From the NCBI GenBank assembly GCA_030765725.1, contig JAVCDF010000004.1:118209-182208 (forward strand): a stretch of DNA of 64,000 bases, given 5' to 3'. Source of the stretch: Candidatus Chlorobium antarcticum (GTDB lineage: Bacteria; Bacteroidota; Chlorobiia; Chlorobiales; Chlorobiaceae). A model generated the notes under the pieces. That model saw nothing but the letters and a program-made list of their open reading frames with translations, was not told where the DNA came from and did not search any database. The position numbers and the translations under genes are program-made. Below, one piece after another: positions 1 through 8,757 of this stretch (positions are counted from its first letter, which is position 1; every line of letters begins with the position of its first letter).

Positions 1-7
1 CCAAGCT

Positions 8-2395
8 TCAATTCGACCCGGTTCCGCTTTTTTTAAACCAGCCGTTACCGGCCATATACATGAGCCCGACGGTTCCCGCCAGGACGGCGGCCATCGCAGC
101 CACCCACGCAGCCGAAGACGCTGGATGAGCCGACCATGTGCCAATCTGGTATGCAAGAACTGCAAAAACCCAGGCAAGGCCGGTTGTCCAACCGCCTGCG
201 AAAAGCGTCCATGCCAGATTAGTTTCACGATATACAGCCGCAATAGCTGCAACACAGGGGAAATAGAGCAGAATAAACACCAGATAGGCGAACGCTCCGG
301 CTGTCCCGTTGAAGAGCGATACCATCTTGCCGAAAATTGAAGATCCAACCTCCTGATCCTCAGCAAAAGCCTCGCTGTCTGAAAGATCGCCTACAGAAAT
401 TCCGAGAGGATCGAGCAGCGAACCGGCTACACCGACCAGGTTCTCAGGAATGGTTGCAGACGCCTCGCCGAAAGCACCCAAAAGCGAGAAGGCTTCCTCT
501 TCTTCCCCGCCATTTTCTCCGACGCCAGCCTCAGCCGCCGCCTTTGCATCCATCTGGAGATAAAGGTTGTCAAGCGTACCAACAACAGCCTCTTTGGCAA
601 AGATTCCCGTAAAAAGCCCGACAGCAGCCGGCCAGTTCTCCTGACTCACTCCGAAGGGAGCAAAAACGGGCGCAATAGCCTTGCCGGTTGCCGCAAGTAC
701 CGAGTTTTCGGAATCCTCGTTATCAAATGAACCATCCGTACCGATTGAGTTCATGAAACTCAGCACCATGATTACAGGCACAAGAACCTTTCCCGCCCTG
801 AAAATGAACGACTTCAGACGATCCCATACCCTGATGAAAACCCCCTTGAAGGACGGAATGTGCCAAGGCGGCATCTCCATAATGAAAGGCGAAACATCAC
901 CTTTGAGAAGAGTGTTTTTGAGCAGGAACCCAGTCATGATAGCCACAGCAATACCAAGGAGATAGAGAAGAAAGACTATGTTCTGCCCGCCAGCCGGAAA
1001 AAAGGCAACAGCAAAGAGGGCAAACACCGGCATCCTTGCACCGCACGACATAAAAGGCACCATCATGATGGTCATGATGCGGTCGCGTCGGTTACTCATC
1101 GTTCTTGCCGCCATAATCGCCGGAACATTGCAGCCAAAACCCACCAGAAGCGGAATGAACGCCTTACCAGGCAAACCGATTGCGCGCATTCCCCGATCCA
1201 TAACATATGCCGCACGCGCCATATAGCCCGAATCCTCCAGAATAGAGAGGAAAACGAACATGAATGCTATCGGCGGAATGAAAGTTGCCATAGTCTGCAG
1301 TGCACCGCCAAGGCCGGTTGCCAAAATCGCCGTCAGCCATTCTGGCGAACCCAATGAAGAGAGCACAAGACCGAACCCATCCACAAAAAGAGCTCCGGCA
1401 GCGATATCAAAGAAATCGATGAATGCTCCCCCTATAGTAATGGTAAACAAGAACATCAGATACATGACCCCGAGAAAAATCGGTATCCCCGCATAGCGAT
1501 TGATCACCACAGCATCGATGAGGTCGCTCAAAGAACGCTTGATATCCGTCTTCCTTTTCACAGCCTGAGATGTCAACTTCGATATGAACTGGTAATGGGC
1601 ATCAGCTATTGCGATATCTGCATCTTCACCCATAGTTGACCTCACCTCCTGTCGGGCTCTCTCTCCAAGGGAGGCCGCATCACCCCCGTCTCCATCAGGG
1701 AGATCATCACCCTCCAGCACCTTGAGAGCAAACCAGTCTGCATCATGGTGGGAAATACCAGCATCACCCTCAAGATCCGCGGCAAGATGCTTCACAGCAC
1801 GGACCACCGCGTCAGGGTATGAAACCCGGCAACCGGGCACGCGAGGACTCGCCAACTCTTCAACAATTGCATCCTTAAGCTCAGAAATACCCTCGCCGCG
1901 CGACGCAACAATCGGCACAACACGGCACCCAAGACCAGACGAAAGAGCATCAATGTCAATATCTATGCCCCGCTCTCCAGCCGCGTCAATCATATTGAGC
2001 GCAACAAGTACCGGCACATTCATCTCAAGCAGCCGACTGGTGAGGTAAAGATTCCTGTCAGGATTTGATGCGTCAACGATATTGATGATCAAACCCGCCT
2101 CTCCGCCGAGAATATAGTCGCTGGCAACAGCCTCGTCCTCTGAAAGGGCAGAGAGCGAATAGATGCCAGGAAGGTCAACCACCTCAAACGAATCGCTTTT
2201 ATGTAAAAACCTTCCTCTCTTGCCTTCAACCGTCACCCCGGGCCAGTTGCCCACAGTCTGGTTCATACCAGTCAACGCATTAAACAGAGTCGTCTTGCCG
2301 CAATTCGGGTTACCGACCATCGCGATAGTCTTCACCCCTTTTATTGTTCCGGTCGGCTGCGTGGCTGCACCAACCAATTCTTCAACATTGATCAT
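8..2395 (-). CDS. feoB: Ferrous iron transporter FeoB
   Basis: Inner-membrane Fe(II) importer of 795 residues, a normal full length for FeoB. The N-terminal G domain shows the G1 loop GNPNCGKT at about residues 28-35, G3 DLPG at about 74-77 and G4 NMID at about 134-137. A helical spacer follows, then Gate-type membrane segments from about residue 300 to the C-terminus. Its start overlaps the end of the upstream feoA by 4 bp, so the two are translationally coupled. It is the last gene of the porin-feoA-feoA-feoB operon seen here. The stop codon lies 8 bases from the window edge, so anything downstream is not visible. Confidence 0.97.
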   Translation of the reverse strand: MINVEELVGAATQPTGTIKGVKTIAMVGNPNCGKTTLFNALTGMNQTVGNWPGVTVEGKRGRFLHKSDSFEVVDLPGIYSLSALSEDEAVASDYILGGEAGLIINIVDASNPDRNLYLTSRLLEMNVPVLVALNMIDAAGERGIDIDIDALSSGLGCRVVPIVASRGEGISELKDAIVEELASPRVPGCRVSYPDAVVRAVKHLAADLEGDAGISHHDADWFALKVLEGDDLPDGDGGDAASLGERARQEVRSTMGEDADIAIADAHYQFISKLTSQAVKRKTDIKRSLSDLIDAVVINRYAGIPIFLGVMYLMFLFTITIGGAFIDFFDIAAGALFVDGFGLVLSSLGSPEWLTAILATGLGGALQTMATFIPPIAFMFVFLSILEDSGYMARAAYVMDRGMRAIGLPGKAFIPLLVGFGCNVPAIMAARTMSNRRDRIMTIMMVPFMSCGARMPVFALFAVAFFPAGGQNIVFLLYLLGIAVAIMTGFLLKNTLLKGDVSPFIMEMPPWHIPSFKGVFIRVWDRLKSFIFRAGKVLVPVIMVLSFMNSIGTDGSFDNEDSENSVLAATGKAIAPVFAPFGVSQENWPAAVGLFTGIFAKEAVVGTLDNLYLQMDAKAAAEAGVGENGGEEEEAFSLLGAFGEASATIPENLVGVAGSLLDPLGISVGDLSDSEAFAEDQEVGSSIFGKMVSLFNGTAGAFAYLVFILLYFPCVAAIAAVYRETNLAWTLFAGGWTTGLAWVFAVLAYQIGTWSAHPASSAAWVAAMAAVLAGTVGLMYMAGNGWFKKSGTGSN

Positions 2396-2619
2396 CGTAC
2401 CTCCTCTACAATTATGCCCTCAACCTCATGGCCACGCAGCGATAGGCGATAATTTTTCACTGACACCTCGAACGGATCCCCTAAAGGAGCAACCCCCTCA
2501 ACCTTAATGACTTCACCAGTAAGCACTCCCATATCAAGTAGCCGGCGCCGAAGCTCCGGCGAGGCCGAAATGGCGGATATTCTACCCGCCTGACCCTTCT
2601 TCAGTTCAGATAACTTCAT
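2392..2619 (-). CDS. feoA: FeoA family protein (Fe(II) transport accessory)
   Basis: Small cytosolic SH3-like protein of 75 residues, the usual FeoA size, thought to assist FeoB. The family pattern is visible: a start like 'MKLSELKKGQAGRI', then 'RRLLDMGVLTGEVIKV' and a C-terminal beta strand ending in 'VEGIIVEEVR'. It overlaps feoB by 4 bp downstream and the second FeoA-like gene by 4 bp upstream, a tightly coupled arrangement. Confidence 0.93.
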   Translation of the reverse strand: MKLSELKKGQAGRISAISASPELRRRLLDMGVLTGEVIKVEGVAPLGDPFEVSVKNYRLSLRGHEVEGIIVEEVR

Positions 2620-2945
2620 ATTCTTTTCCTCCGGACAATGATCTCCATGGCCACCTTATGATCGAGCGCCATTCTGGCGTCGTGAACCTTCAGCAGCAGC
2701 GGAACCCCCGCACCATTCTGAACAACCTCAACCGCCTGCCCAGGACTGAACCCGAGCTCCGAAAGACGCTGACGCTGACCTCTTCCCTCACGGGAGCTGC
2801 CGCGAGCTAAACCACGGCCGCCGTGAAGATGGCGGCCCTCACCGTTACCGCAGGATAGCGGACCACGACAGGCAGACTCTGTTCTCCTGAAGCCGACAAT
2901 CTCCGCCAACTCCCCCGTCCCAAGCGTACCAAGTGGAACCATCAT
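2616..2945 (-). CDS. FeoA-like protein with a Cys/His/Gly/Arg-rich insertion
   Basis: FeoA-fold protein of 109 residues, about 35 longer than the usual FeoA. The start ('LGTLGTGELAEIVGFR') and end ('QRLSELGFSPGQAVEV' onward) match the SH3-like FeoA core. Between about residues 21 and 58 lies an insertion rich in Gly, Arg and His, with Cys at about 26 and 32. The insertion could bind metal or be a flexible linker; this is inference. It overlaps feoA by 4 bp and sits 33 bp after the porin gene, so it belongs to the iron operon. Confidence 0.85.
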   Translation of the reverse strand: MMVPLGTLGTGELAEIVGFRRTESACRGPLSCGNGEGRHLHGGRGLARGSSREGRGQRQRLSELGFSPGQAVEVVQNGAGVPLLLKVHDARMALDHKVAMEIIVRRKRI

Positions 2946-2978
2946 TATTTATTCCTGTTTGTTGTTTATAAAAGTTTA

Positions 2979-4040
2979 TTAAAACTCCATGGCGAGCTGC
3001 ATGGTGAATGTATCAGAGTCGGCAGCACCTTTATTGTCGGCGCGCTGGTATTCAAACGCAAGGCCTGCACCATCAGCAACATCCCATCCGAGAGTCGCAC
3101 CGTAGCGCTTGTCGTTCGTATCGAAATCATCGGAACCCTCATAACGAACAGCAAGGCTGAATGGAGCGTCGAAAGAATAACCAGCCTCAACACTCCATGC
3201 AGCAGGCTGCCTGCCGACGGATTCGCCGTCACTGAACTTATCCAGGGCGCCAAGATATTCGCCCCTCAGCTCAAAGGATTTGTAACCAGCCATAGCGCTG
3301 GCAGTCCAACCACCGACGAGATCATCAGTCTGGCGATTAACTGAGTCATCCTCGCCCTGCAGACCGTCAGTATCGCCGATGTTATTGGTCCAGGATGCGC
3401 CGACACCGTAATGGAAGTCGCCAACCTCTTCTGCCCAGTCAATGGATGCAACGAGGCTGTTGATCTCGTTTTCATCAGTCTTCTGGACATCTCCCTTGAA
3501 AACGGAAAGCGATGCAAGAAGCCCTTCCTGCTCGTACCCGGCCTTCACCGAAGCGTGGTGCTTCGTTTCACCGAGCTCAAGCGTCATCGGGTCGGAAATC
3601 ATACCTGACTCGAACCTGCCGAATGACTGAGTAAAACGGCCAACCTCTGCAAAAATCGGAGACGAGTCAGACTTCATTCTGATATAGGCCTCATCAACAA
3701 TAAACCTGTCGTCGCTTTCACCCTGTTCGTACAGAAGAACGCCATAAGCACTGAGCCACGGGTTCACTCTGGCTTCAACACCAAGCTCGAAAGTTGCAAG
3801 GGTCAAGTCAGTCGTGGATTCAGCTCCCTCTGTATCCTGATAATTGGCCTCAACCTCGACAAGGCCACCAAAGGATATTGAACCCTTTTTCTCTCCAGAA
3901 GGCTCGGCTGAAACCGCCGACCTTTGTTCAAGAGCGTCCAGACGCCTTTTCAGCTCTTCCACTTCGTCCATACCAAAAGCCTGAGAGGAAACAGCCAGAG
4001 CCATACAGACCATACCGGTACTTTTCAAAAACATGTTCAT
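2979..4040 (-). CDS. Outer-membrane porin, LbtU siderophore-porin type
   Basis: Predicted outer-membrane beta-barrel of 353 residues. A signal peptide (about residues 1-23, ending 'SSQAFG') is followed by a short coiled coil ('VEELKRRLDALEQR'), then alternating amphipathic strands and a terminal Phe ('MQLAMEF'), which is the outer-membrane insertion signal. The general pattern, an N-terminal coiled coil followed by a porin with Gly/Asp-rich turns, resembles the LbtU family. Its position at the head of the feo operon supports a role in iron uptake. Whether it carries siderophores or free iron cannot be told from sequence. A strong palindrome lies just upstream at 4073-4095. Confidence 0.75.
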   Translation of the reverse strand: MNMFLKSTGMVCMALAVSSQAFGMDEVEELKRRLDALEQRSAVSAEPSGEKKGSISFGGLVEVEANYQDTEGAESTTDLTLATFELGVEARVNPWLSAYGVLLYEQGESDDRFIVDEAYIRMKSDSSPIFAEVGRFTQSFGRFESGMISDPMTLELGETKHHASVKAGYEQEGLLASLSVFKGDVQKTDENEINSLVASIDWAEEVGDFHYGVGASWTNNIGDTDGLQGEDDSVNRQTDDLVGGWTASAMAGYKSFELRGEYLGALDKFSDGESVGRQPAAWSVEAGYSFDAPFSLAVRYEGSDDFDTNDKRYGATLGWDVADGAGLAFEYQRADNKGAADSDTFTMQLAMEF

Positions 4041-4372
4041 GACAGATGTTGATTTAGTGTTGTTAATAAAGCTTATTTATACTCTTTATAAATAACTAAA
4101 ACCAATCTAAGTTTATTTAGATAAATTCCAAATAGGCGCACAAAAAAGTTCCTCGCCGGCTAAAGCTCTGGTCAGCATGATCCATAACTGTCGCAACTGC
4201 CAGGCAGGTAACGACTAAAGAGCTCGCTGTGTTAATTCGGAATAATTCTTTTTATTATAACGAGGTAAAACCGCAGGGCGTTGTTTCATGGATCTCACAG
4301 AAACTGAACATGGCAAAGACCGTTCAAGAATAAATTCAGAATGGCTGTTGAATATTTGAACCCCAAATAACC
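4041..4372. other. Divergent intergenic region between porin and HTH gene
   Basis: This 332-bp region separates two divergently transcribed genes and should hold both promoters. Besides the 23-bp palindrome at 4073-4095 there is a second AT-rich near-palindrome, TTTATTTAGATAAA, near 4113-4126. No gene or RNA is recognisable. Confidence 0.6.
4073..4095. promoter_or_regulatory. Perfect 9-bp inverted repeat, candidate iron-responsive operator
   Basis: TTATTTATA and TATAAATAA form perfect 9-base arms around a 5-base spacer CTCTT. The site begins 33 bp upstream of the porin start, where a repressor would be expected to act on the porin-feo operon. Its 23-bp length is close to Fur/DtxR-type operators, but it does not match their best-known consensus, so the regulator is unknown. 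Confidence 0.5.
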
Positions 4373-5347
4373 ATGGAAAACCCAACTGACTTCGACCGGG
4401 CTGGACGAATCATACTGGAAAACCTCAAAAAAACCAGACTGGAAAAAGGCCTTACGGTTGAGGAAACTGCAATCAAATCAGCTGTTGCCCCCGAGCAGAT
4501 TGAACAGCTTGAATCTGGCGATCTTGCATTCCTCCCACCGCCCTATGTGATCGCACTTCTCAGGAAATATGCACTGGCTCTTAATGCTTATGACGAGTCG
4601 CTCTTCGTGGATATGAAAAGAGCCGCAGAAATACCGATCCTCAGAACCCCAAAAACATCCGCTGACAGGGTGCAGAAGCCACAGCACCTCGCCGGAATCA
4701 GCCGCAGGAAACAATATGCTGCCGCGGCGGCTCTCATCGTCATTGCAATGGCTATTCTCTGGATGATTCTCGGGCGCGCATATCAGGCCCCTACGATGGA
4801 AGCCGCCCTTCCGGATGCATCGGAGTTGCCGGCCGCATACACCTCCCCCCCGGCAGTACCACTACAACCCACCTCAACCACAATTGAGCAGCCTGCAAAA
4901 TCCGTTCCGACAGCTACAGCTGAACCTGAAGAAACCACTGCCTCAGCTGTCAACGGGGAACCGGAAACTGCCTCGAGCAAGACAGAACAGGAACTATCTG
5001 CAACGACGGTGCAGATAGGATGCTTCACCTCGTCAATCGACAGAGGGAACATGAAGCCCGGCGACCTGCTTAAAAACCTTGCACCCGACCTCAGCGCCGT
5101 CTACTACTACAGTGACATCACCATGCCCTCGGGTGAGCCGATATGGCATGAGTGGCTGCTCAACGGTACAACCGTCGACAGGATATCCGTCGGCACGCCG
5201 AAGGGTAAACGGTGGAGATGCTGGTCAAGGAAATCGACAGGAAACAGAAAAGAGGGACAATGGACAGTTCGTGTCGTGCAGGGAGAGGGAGTGGAAATTC
5301 ATTCCGACAGCATTACCGTTGCAATGCCGCCGGCAGAGGGCAAATAG
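4373..5347 (+). CDS. Membrane-anchored helix-turn-helix protein with C-terminal DUF2914
   Basis: Protein of 324 residues with RodZ-like order. A cytoplasmic XRE-type helix-turn-helix occupies about residues 12-75 ('GLTVEETAIKSAVAPEQIEQ'), a single transmembrane helix about 115-135 and a Pro/Thr/Ala-rich periplasmic linker about 138-210. The C-terminal domain, from about 212 on, fits DUF2914 (conserved 'VYYYSDI', 'HEWLLNG' and 'RWRCWSRK'). RodZ itself links MreB to the wall. The different periplasmic domain here makes that role uncertain, and mreCD lie 45 kb away. It converges with ybgF with only 9 bp between the stops. Confidence 0.8.
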   Translation: MENPTDFDRAGRIILENLKKTRLEKGLTVEETAIKSAVAPEQIEQLESGDLAFLPPPYVIALLRKYALALNAYDESLFVDMKRAAEIPILRTPKTSADRVQKPQHLAGISRRKQYAAAAALIVIAMAILWMILGRAYQAPTMEAALPDASELPAAYTSPPAVPLQPTSTTIEQPAKSVPTATAEPEETTASAVNGEPETASSKTEQELSATTVQIGCFTSSIDRGNMKPGDLLKNLAPDLSAVYYYSDITMPSGEPIWHEWLLNGTTVDRISVGTPKGKRWRCWSRKSTGNRKEGQWTVRVVQGEGVEIHSDSITVAMPPAEGK

Positions 5348-5356
5348 AGACAGCCG

Positions 5357-6121
5357 TCAATTCATCTTCTTGCGAGCCATGGCGGCTTCAGGAGACTTTG
5401 GATAGACATTCACAAGATCGCGATAGCGGGTTTTGGCATTGGCCGTGTCACCAAGCAGCTCAAAAGCGCGGGCCTGCTTGAACAGGGCTGATGGCCGTTT
5501 ATTGCTTTTGGTATATTTGGCAATGACCACCTGATAGTCAAGAATGGCCTTGTCATAGATCTTCTCAGCGAACCAGCTTTCGGCTATGAAAAACTGCGCA
5601 TCGTCTGCAAGGTCTGACTGTGGCGACTCCTTCAGAAGGGCGCTGAATTTTTCTCTTGCAGGAACATACCTTCCGTTGCTAAACAGCCGTGCACCTTCAT
5701 TGAAAAGAGTTGAGCCTCCTGCCGCCGGAGAAGCGGGTGCGGTAGCGGCCGCCGTTGAGTCAGGAACAGGAGCTGCAACAGGCTTTTTGGGAACAGAAAT
5801 CCCCAGATACCTCTCAATATTCTGCAGCCGCGCTTCAAGTTCATCAACTTTGTGCACCAGTAGAGAGTCCTCCATCGCAAAGCGGCTCATCTGCTGTCGG
5901 TTACGATACTCCATTTCATCAACTGAGCCCTTGAGTGCGCCCATATGGTCTCGCAGGTTCTGAAGATCGGAATACGAACCGGCCGACTGGGTGCGAATGG
6001 TTTCAGACTGGTTTTTAAGCTGCTGCAGATCGTCTTTAACAATAACAATGTCCTTTTGAGAGGCGCAGGCCGAAAGCAGCATAATTGGAACGAAAACAAG
6101 AAATCTGGTCTTTGCAGTCAT
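5357..6121 (-). CDS. ybgF: Tol-Pal system protein YbgF/CpoB, lipoprotein
   Basis: Periplasmic coordinator protein at the end of the tol-pal cluster, 254 residues from the chosen start. That start is taken because it gives a short lipoprotein signal ending in the lipobox LSAC (Cys about residue 19); the open frame extends a further 47 codons upstream without signal-like sequence. A coiled coil (about 25-95) is followed by an Ala/Pro linker and TPR-like repeats ('FNEGARLFSNGRYVPAREKF', 'AKTRYRDLVNVYPKSPEA'). E. coli CpoB is periplasmic rather than lipidated, so the lipobox is a difference. Confidence 0.88.
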   Translation of the reverse strand: MTAKTRFLVFVPIMLLSACASQKDIVIVKDDLQQLKNQSETIRTQSAGSYSDLQNLRDHMGALKGSVDEMEYRNRQQMSRFAMEDSLLVHKVDELEARLQNIERYLGISVPKKPVAAPVPDSTAAATAPASPAAGGSTLFNEGARLFSNGRYVPAREKFSALLKESPQSDLADDAQFFIAESWFAEKIYDKAILDYQVVIAKYTKSNKRPSALFKQARAFELLGDTANAKTRYRDLVNVYPKSPEAAMARKKMN

Positions 6122-6222
6122 GGGTATCATCAGGGTTAACCGCTCTTCTCCCACCATTCCGCCGGCCATCAGGGCCGGCGGAAACAACAGGAAAAAATTC
6201 AGGCCATTTGGGAAAGGTGTGC

Positions 6223-6726
6223 TTATTTCAGGACAAAGTGTGCACGACGGTTCTTCGACCATGCTGCCTCATCATGTCCCTGAGCAAACGGTCGTTCTTC
6301 ACCATAGCTCACAGTCTCAATGCTTGCAGCAGAAGCACCAAGGCGCACCATATACTCTTTGGCGCTATCGGCACGGCGCTCACCAAGAGCAATGTTGTAC
6401 TCGGAAGTACCGCGCTCGTCGCAGTGCCCCTGAACAAGAGTGGCGGCAGTAGCATTAGCGCCCATCCATGCTGCGTTCTGCTTCAACTGACCCGCTGCAT
6501 CTGCACTGAGTTCGGAGCTGTCAAATTCGTAAAATACATCCCCAAGAGGTCCTGTCTGAAACTCGTCAAAGCCGTATCCACTCGGGGTACTGACAACTGC
6601 AGAAGGAGTTGCTTCCGGAGAGACGGAAGTATCGGCAGTGTCGGTTGGAGCCACTGCGCTCTTGGATGAGCATCCGGCAGTAATCATCAACAGGAGGGCA
6701 AGAAGTCCTTTCATACTGTGTTTCAT
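6223..6726 (-). CDS. pal: Peptidoglycan-associated lipoprotein Pal (copy 1)
   Basis: Outer-membrane lipoprotein of 167 residues that binds peptidoglycan non-covalently. The signal peptide ends in a lipobox with Cys about residue 19 ('MITAGCSS'). The OmpA-like C-terminal domain has the typical '[14 protein letters not shown]' and 'ALGERRA' motifs, which carry the Asp/Arg diaminopimelate-binding residues. It lies directly downstream of a second Pal-like gene with very similar OmpA domain, so this is a tandem duplication. Confidence 0.93.
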   Translation of the reverse strand: MKHSMKGLLALLLMITAGCSSKSAVAPTDTADTSVSPEATPSAVVSTPSGYGFDEFQTGPLGDVFYEFDSSELSADAAGQLKQNAAWMGANATAATLVQGHCDERGTSEYNIALGERRADSAKEYMVRLGASAASIETVSYGEERPFAQGHDEAAWSKNRRAHFVLK

Positions 6727-6800
6727 GGGATCGTCCGGTTTAGTGATTGAAATGAATACGCAGGGACGACTTCAATACCGCCCCTGCGGGTACTGCAATG

Positions 6801-7253
6801 TTATTCCTCAACAAAATGAGCCCGCCTATTCAAAGCCCAGGCCTCTTCGTTGCTTCCGGCGGAAAACGGGCGCTCTTCACCATAGCTTACAGTTGCCATG
6901 CGGTCGGACTCCACACCAAGATTGACCAGAGATTCTTTAGCAGTGACCGCCCTTCGTTCGCCAAGCGCCATATTGTACTCACTGGTGCCCCGCTCATCGC
7001 AGTGACCCTCAATCACAACGCGTTTTGAGCTATTGCCCTGCATCCATGCCGCATTCTGTTTTAGCTGTTCAGCCGCATCCATGCGAAGCGATGCCTGGTC
7101 AAAGTCATAAAACACATCTCCTAAAGCAGGAGCTGGAGCCGCAGCTGGCTTCACCGGTTCGGGTGCCACAACATCACTCTTGCAAGCGCACGCACCGAGA
7201 AAAAGCATACTAGGCATAACAAGTACTTTCAGTAACGACATTGAGCTTTTCAT
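6801..7253 (-). CDS. Pal-like OmpA-domain lipoprotein (copy 2)
   Basis: Second Pal-type lipoprotein, 150 residues from the chosen start. The ATG at 7253 is preferred because GGGAG lies just upstream and the protein then begins with a proper lipoprotein signal (Cys about 22, 'FLGACACK'). The longer frame up to 7319 adds 22 residues with no signal character. The OmpA domain ('[14 protein letters not shown]', '[12 protein letters not shown]', 'SYGEERPF') is closely similar to copy 1. The N-terminal linker, rich in Ala/Pro, is shorter than in copy 1. Confidence 0.9.
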   Translation of the reverse strand: MKSSMSLLKVLVMPSMLFLGACACKSDVVAPEPVKPAAAPAPALGDVFYDFDQASLRMDAAEQLKQNAAWMQGNSSKRVVIEGHCDERGTSEYNMALGERRAVTAKESLVNLGVESDRMATVSYGEERPFSAGSNEEAWALNRRAHFVEE

Positions 7254-7323
7254 AATTCTCCCTTTTTTCTCCCTTTTATTAATGGTTGATACTGCAAAAA
7301 AAGCACTTACACGACACATACGA

Positions 7324-8640
7324 TTACTTTCCGATCAAAGACCATGAAGGTTGCATCTGCTCACCTTCCATCTGCAGAAGCCTCTTCTGGCCCCCACCGG
7401 CGGCATTCATAACAAACAGTTTCTTTTGCCCCTGACGGCTTGAAGTAAAGACCAGCATATCTCCTCCGGGAGACCAAGAAGGCGACTCGTTCTGCCGTGA
7501 ACCTGATGTCAACTGACGCAGCGAAGAACCATCCAGCTTAATGGTAAATATATTTATTTCACCGTTTTTTGCCATTGTTGAGTAAGCGATTTTATCACCC
7601 TGCGGCGACCATGAGGGCTGGGTGTTGTAGCTACCGTTATAGGTCAGCCGTCTTGTCTTGCCGGTTTGAAGATCAAGAATGAATATCTGTGGAGTGGCGG
7701 TTCGCGAGGAAACAAACGCCATTTTATTGCCGTCAGGTGAAAAAGACGGCGAAAGGTCAATACCGCGGCTGTTCGTCACCCGCCGGGCCAGTGAGCCATC
7801 AGGCCGTACAAGATATATCTCCTGATCGCCCTGGAAAGAGAGTGTTGTGGCCACCTCTGTGTTGCTTCTCCAGCCGGGATCAATACTGTTGCCGGATCGG
7901 GCAATTGAACTGCGTTTTCCGCCAGCCAGGTCAATAATGGAAAGGCGCGGACGGCCGGAAGCGTAATCAGTGTAGGCAAGATGTTTTCCGTCGGGCGAAA
8001 GAACCGGTGTCAGTGCCAGTGAGCGAGTGTTTGTCATCTGGCGCATGCCTTGACCGTCAAAATCACACTTATATATCTCCTTGAAGCCGCTTCTGTTCGA
8101 CACAAAAACCAGTTTGCTGCCGAACACCGAGGGTCTACCTGTCAGGAGTTCCACCAGGTCGGCACAGAACGCATGGGCAATGGAGCGCAGGTCGCTCTCT
8201 TTTCCCGTGTAGGTTTTTCTGAGAATCGGTCGGCCGCCAATAGTATCGTACACCTCCATGGAAAGGACAATATCGCCAGATTTCTTTGACACTGCTCCTC
8301 CGGCATAAAATTCCGCACCCACCGAATTAAGCGCTCCAAAATTGATTGCCTGACTGCCAGCACCTCTCGGCCCCGCAACATTGAGGGGAGGCGGAATCAT
8401 AGTAAAAAGACCTGTGAAATCAAGACCTGAACGGGCTTCTGCATTCAAACGCTCTGCCCAACCGGACTCTTTTCCTCCTGTAGCCGCCGGCCTGCTGAGA
8501 ACAAGGGCTATTTTCCCAGACCCCTCCTTTCGGATGGCGATATAGTCATCACCGTTCGCCTGAACCTGCCCAGGAAACAGGAGAAACGAAATAACCAGAA
8601 AAACACCGGGAAACAGCTCTTTGCAATACCTCATAGCCAC
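7324..8640 (-). CDS. tolB: Tol-Pal system beta-propeller protein TolB
   Basis: Periplasmic protein of 438 residues, the normal TolB size, that bridges Pal and TolA during outer-membrane constriction. It has a signal peptide (about 1-28, ending 'GQVQANG'), a TolB N-terminal domain, and a WD40-like PD40 propeller with repeated '[15 protein letters not shown]'-type blades from about residue 190 on. An in-frame ATG two codons in (8634) is an equally good start. It lies in the expected place between the TolA-like and pal genes. Confidence 0.95.
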   Translation of the reverse strand: MAMRYCKELFPGVFLVISFLLFPGQVQANGDDYIAIRKEGSGKIALVLSRPAATGGKESGWAERLNAEARSGLDFTGLFTMIPPPLNVAGPRGAGSQAINFGALNSVGAEFYAGGAVSKKSGDIVLSMEVYDTIGGRPILRKTYTGKESDLRSIAHAFCADLVELLTGRPSVFGSKLVFVSNRSGFKEIYKCDFDGQGMRQMTNTRSLALTPVLSPDGKHLAYTDYASGRPRLSIIDLAGGKRSSIARSGNSIDPGWRSNTEVATTLSFQGDQEIYLVRPDGSLARRVTNSRGIDLSPSFSPDGNKMAFVSSRTATPQIFILDLQTGKTRRLTYNGSYNTQPSWSPQGDKIAYSTMAKNGEINIFTIKLDGSSLRQLTSGSRQNESPSWSPGGDMLVFTSSRQGQKKLFVMNAAGGGQKRLLQMEGEQMQPSWSLIGK

Positions 8641-8757
8641 ACAATTGCATTATTATTTATCATAAAGTCGACAACGGCATCTCACTATCATAATATATAT
8701 GAAATATAGTGATATTACGAGAGCTACAAAACATCACCTAAGTAAACCCGGCAACTA

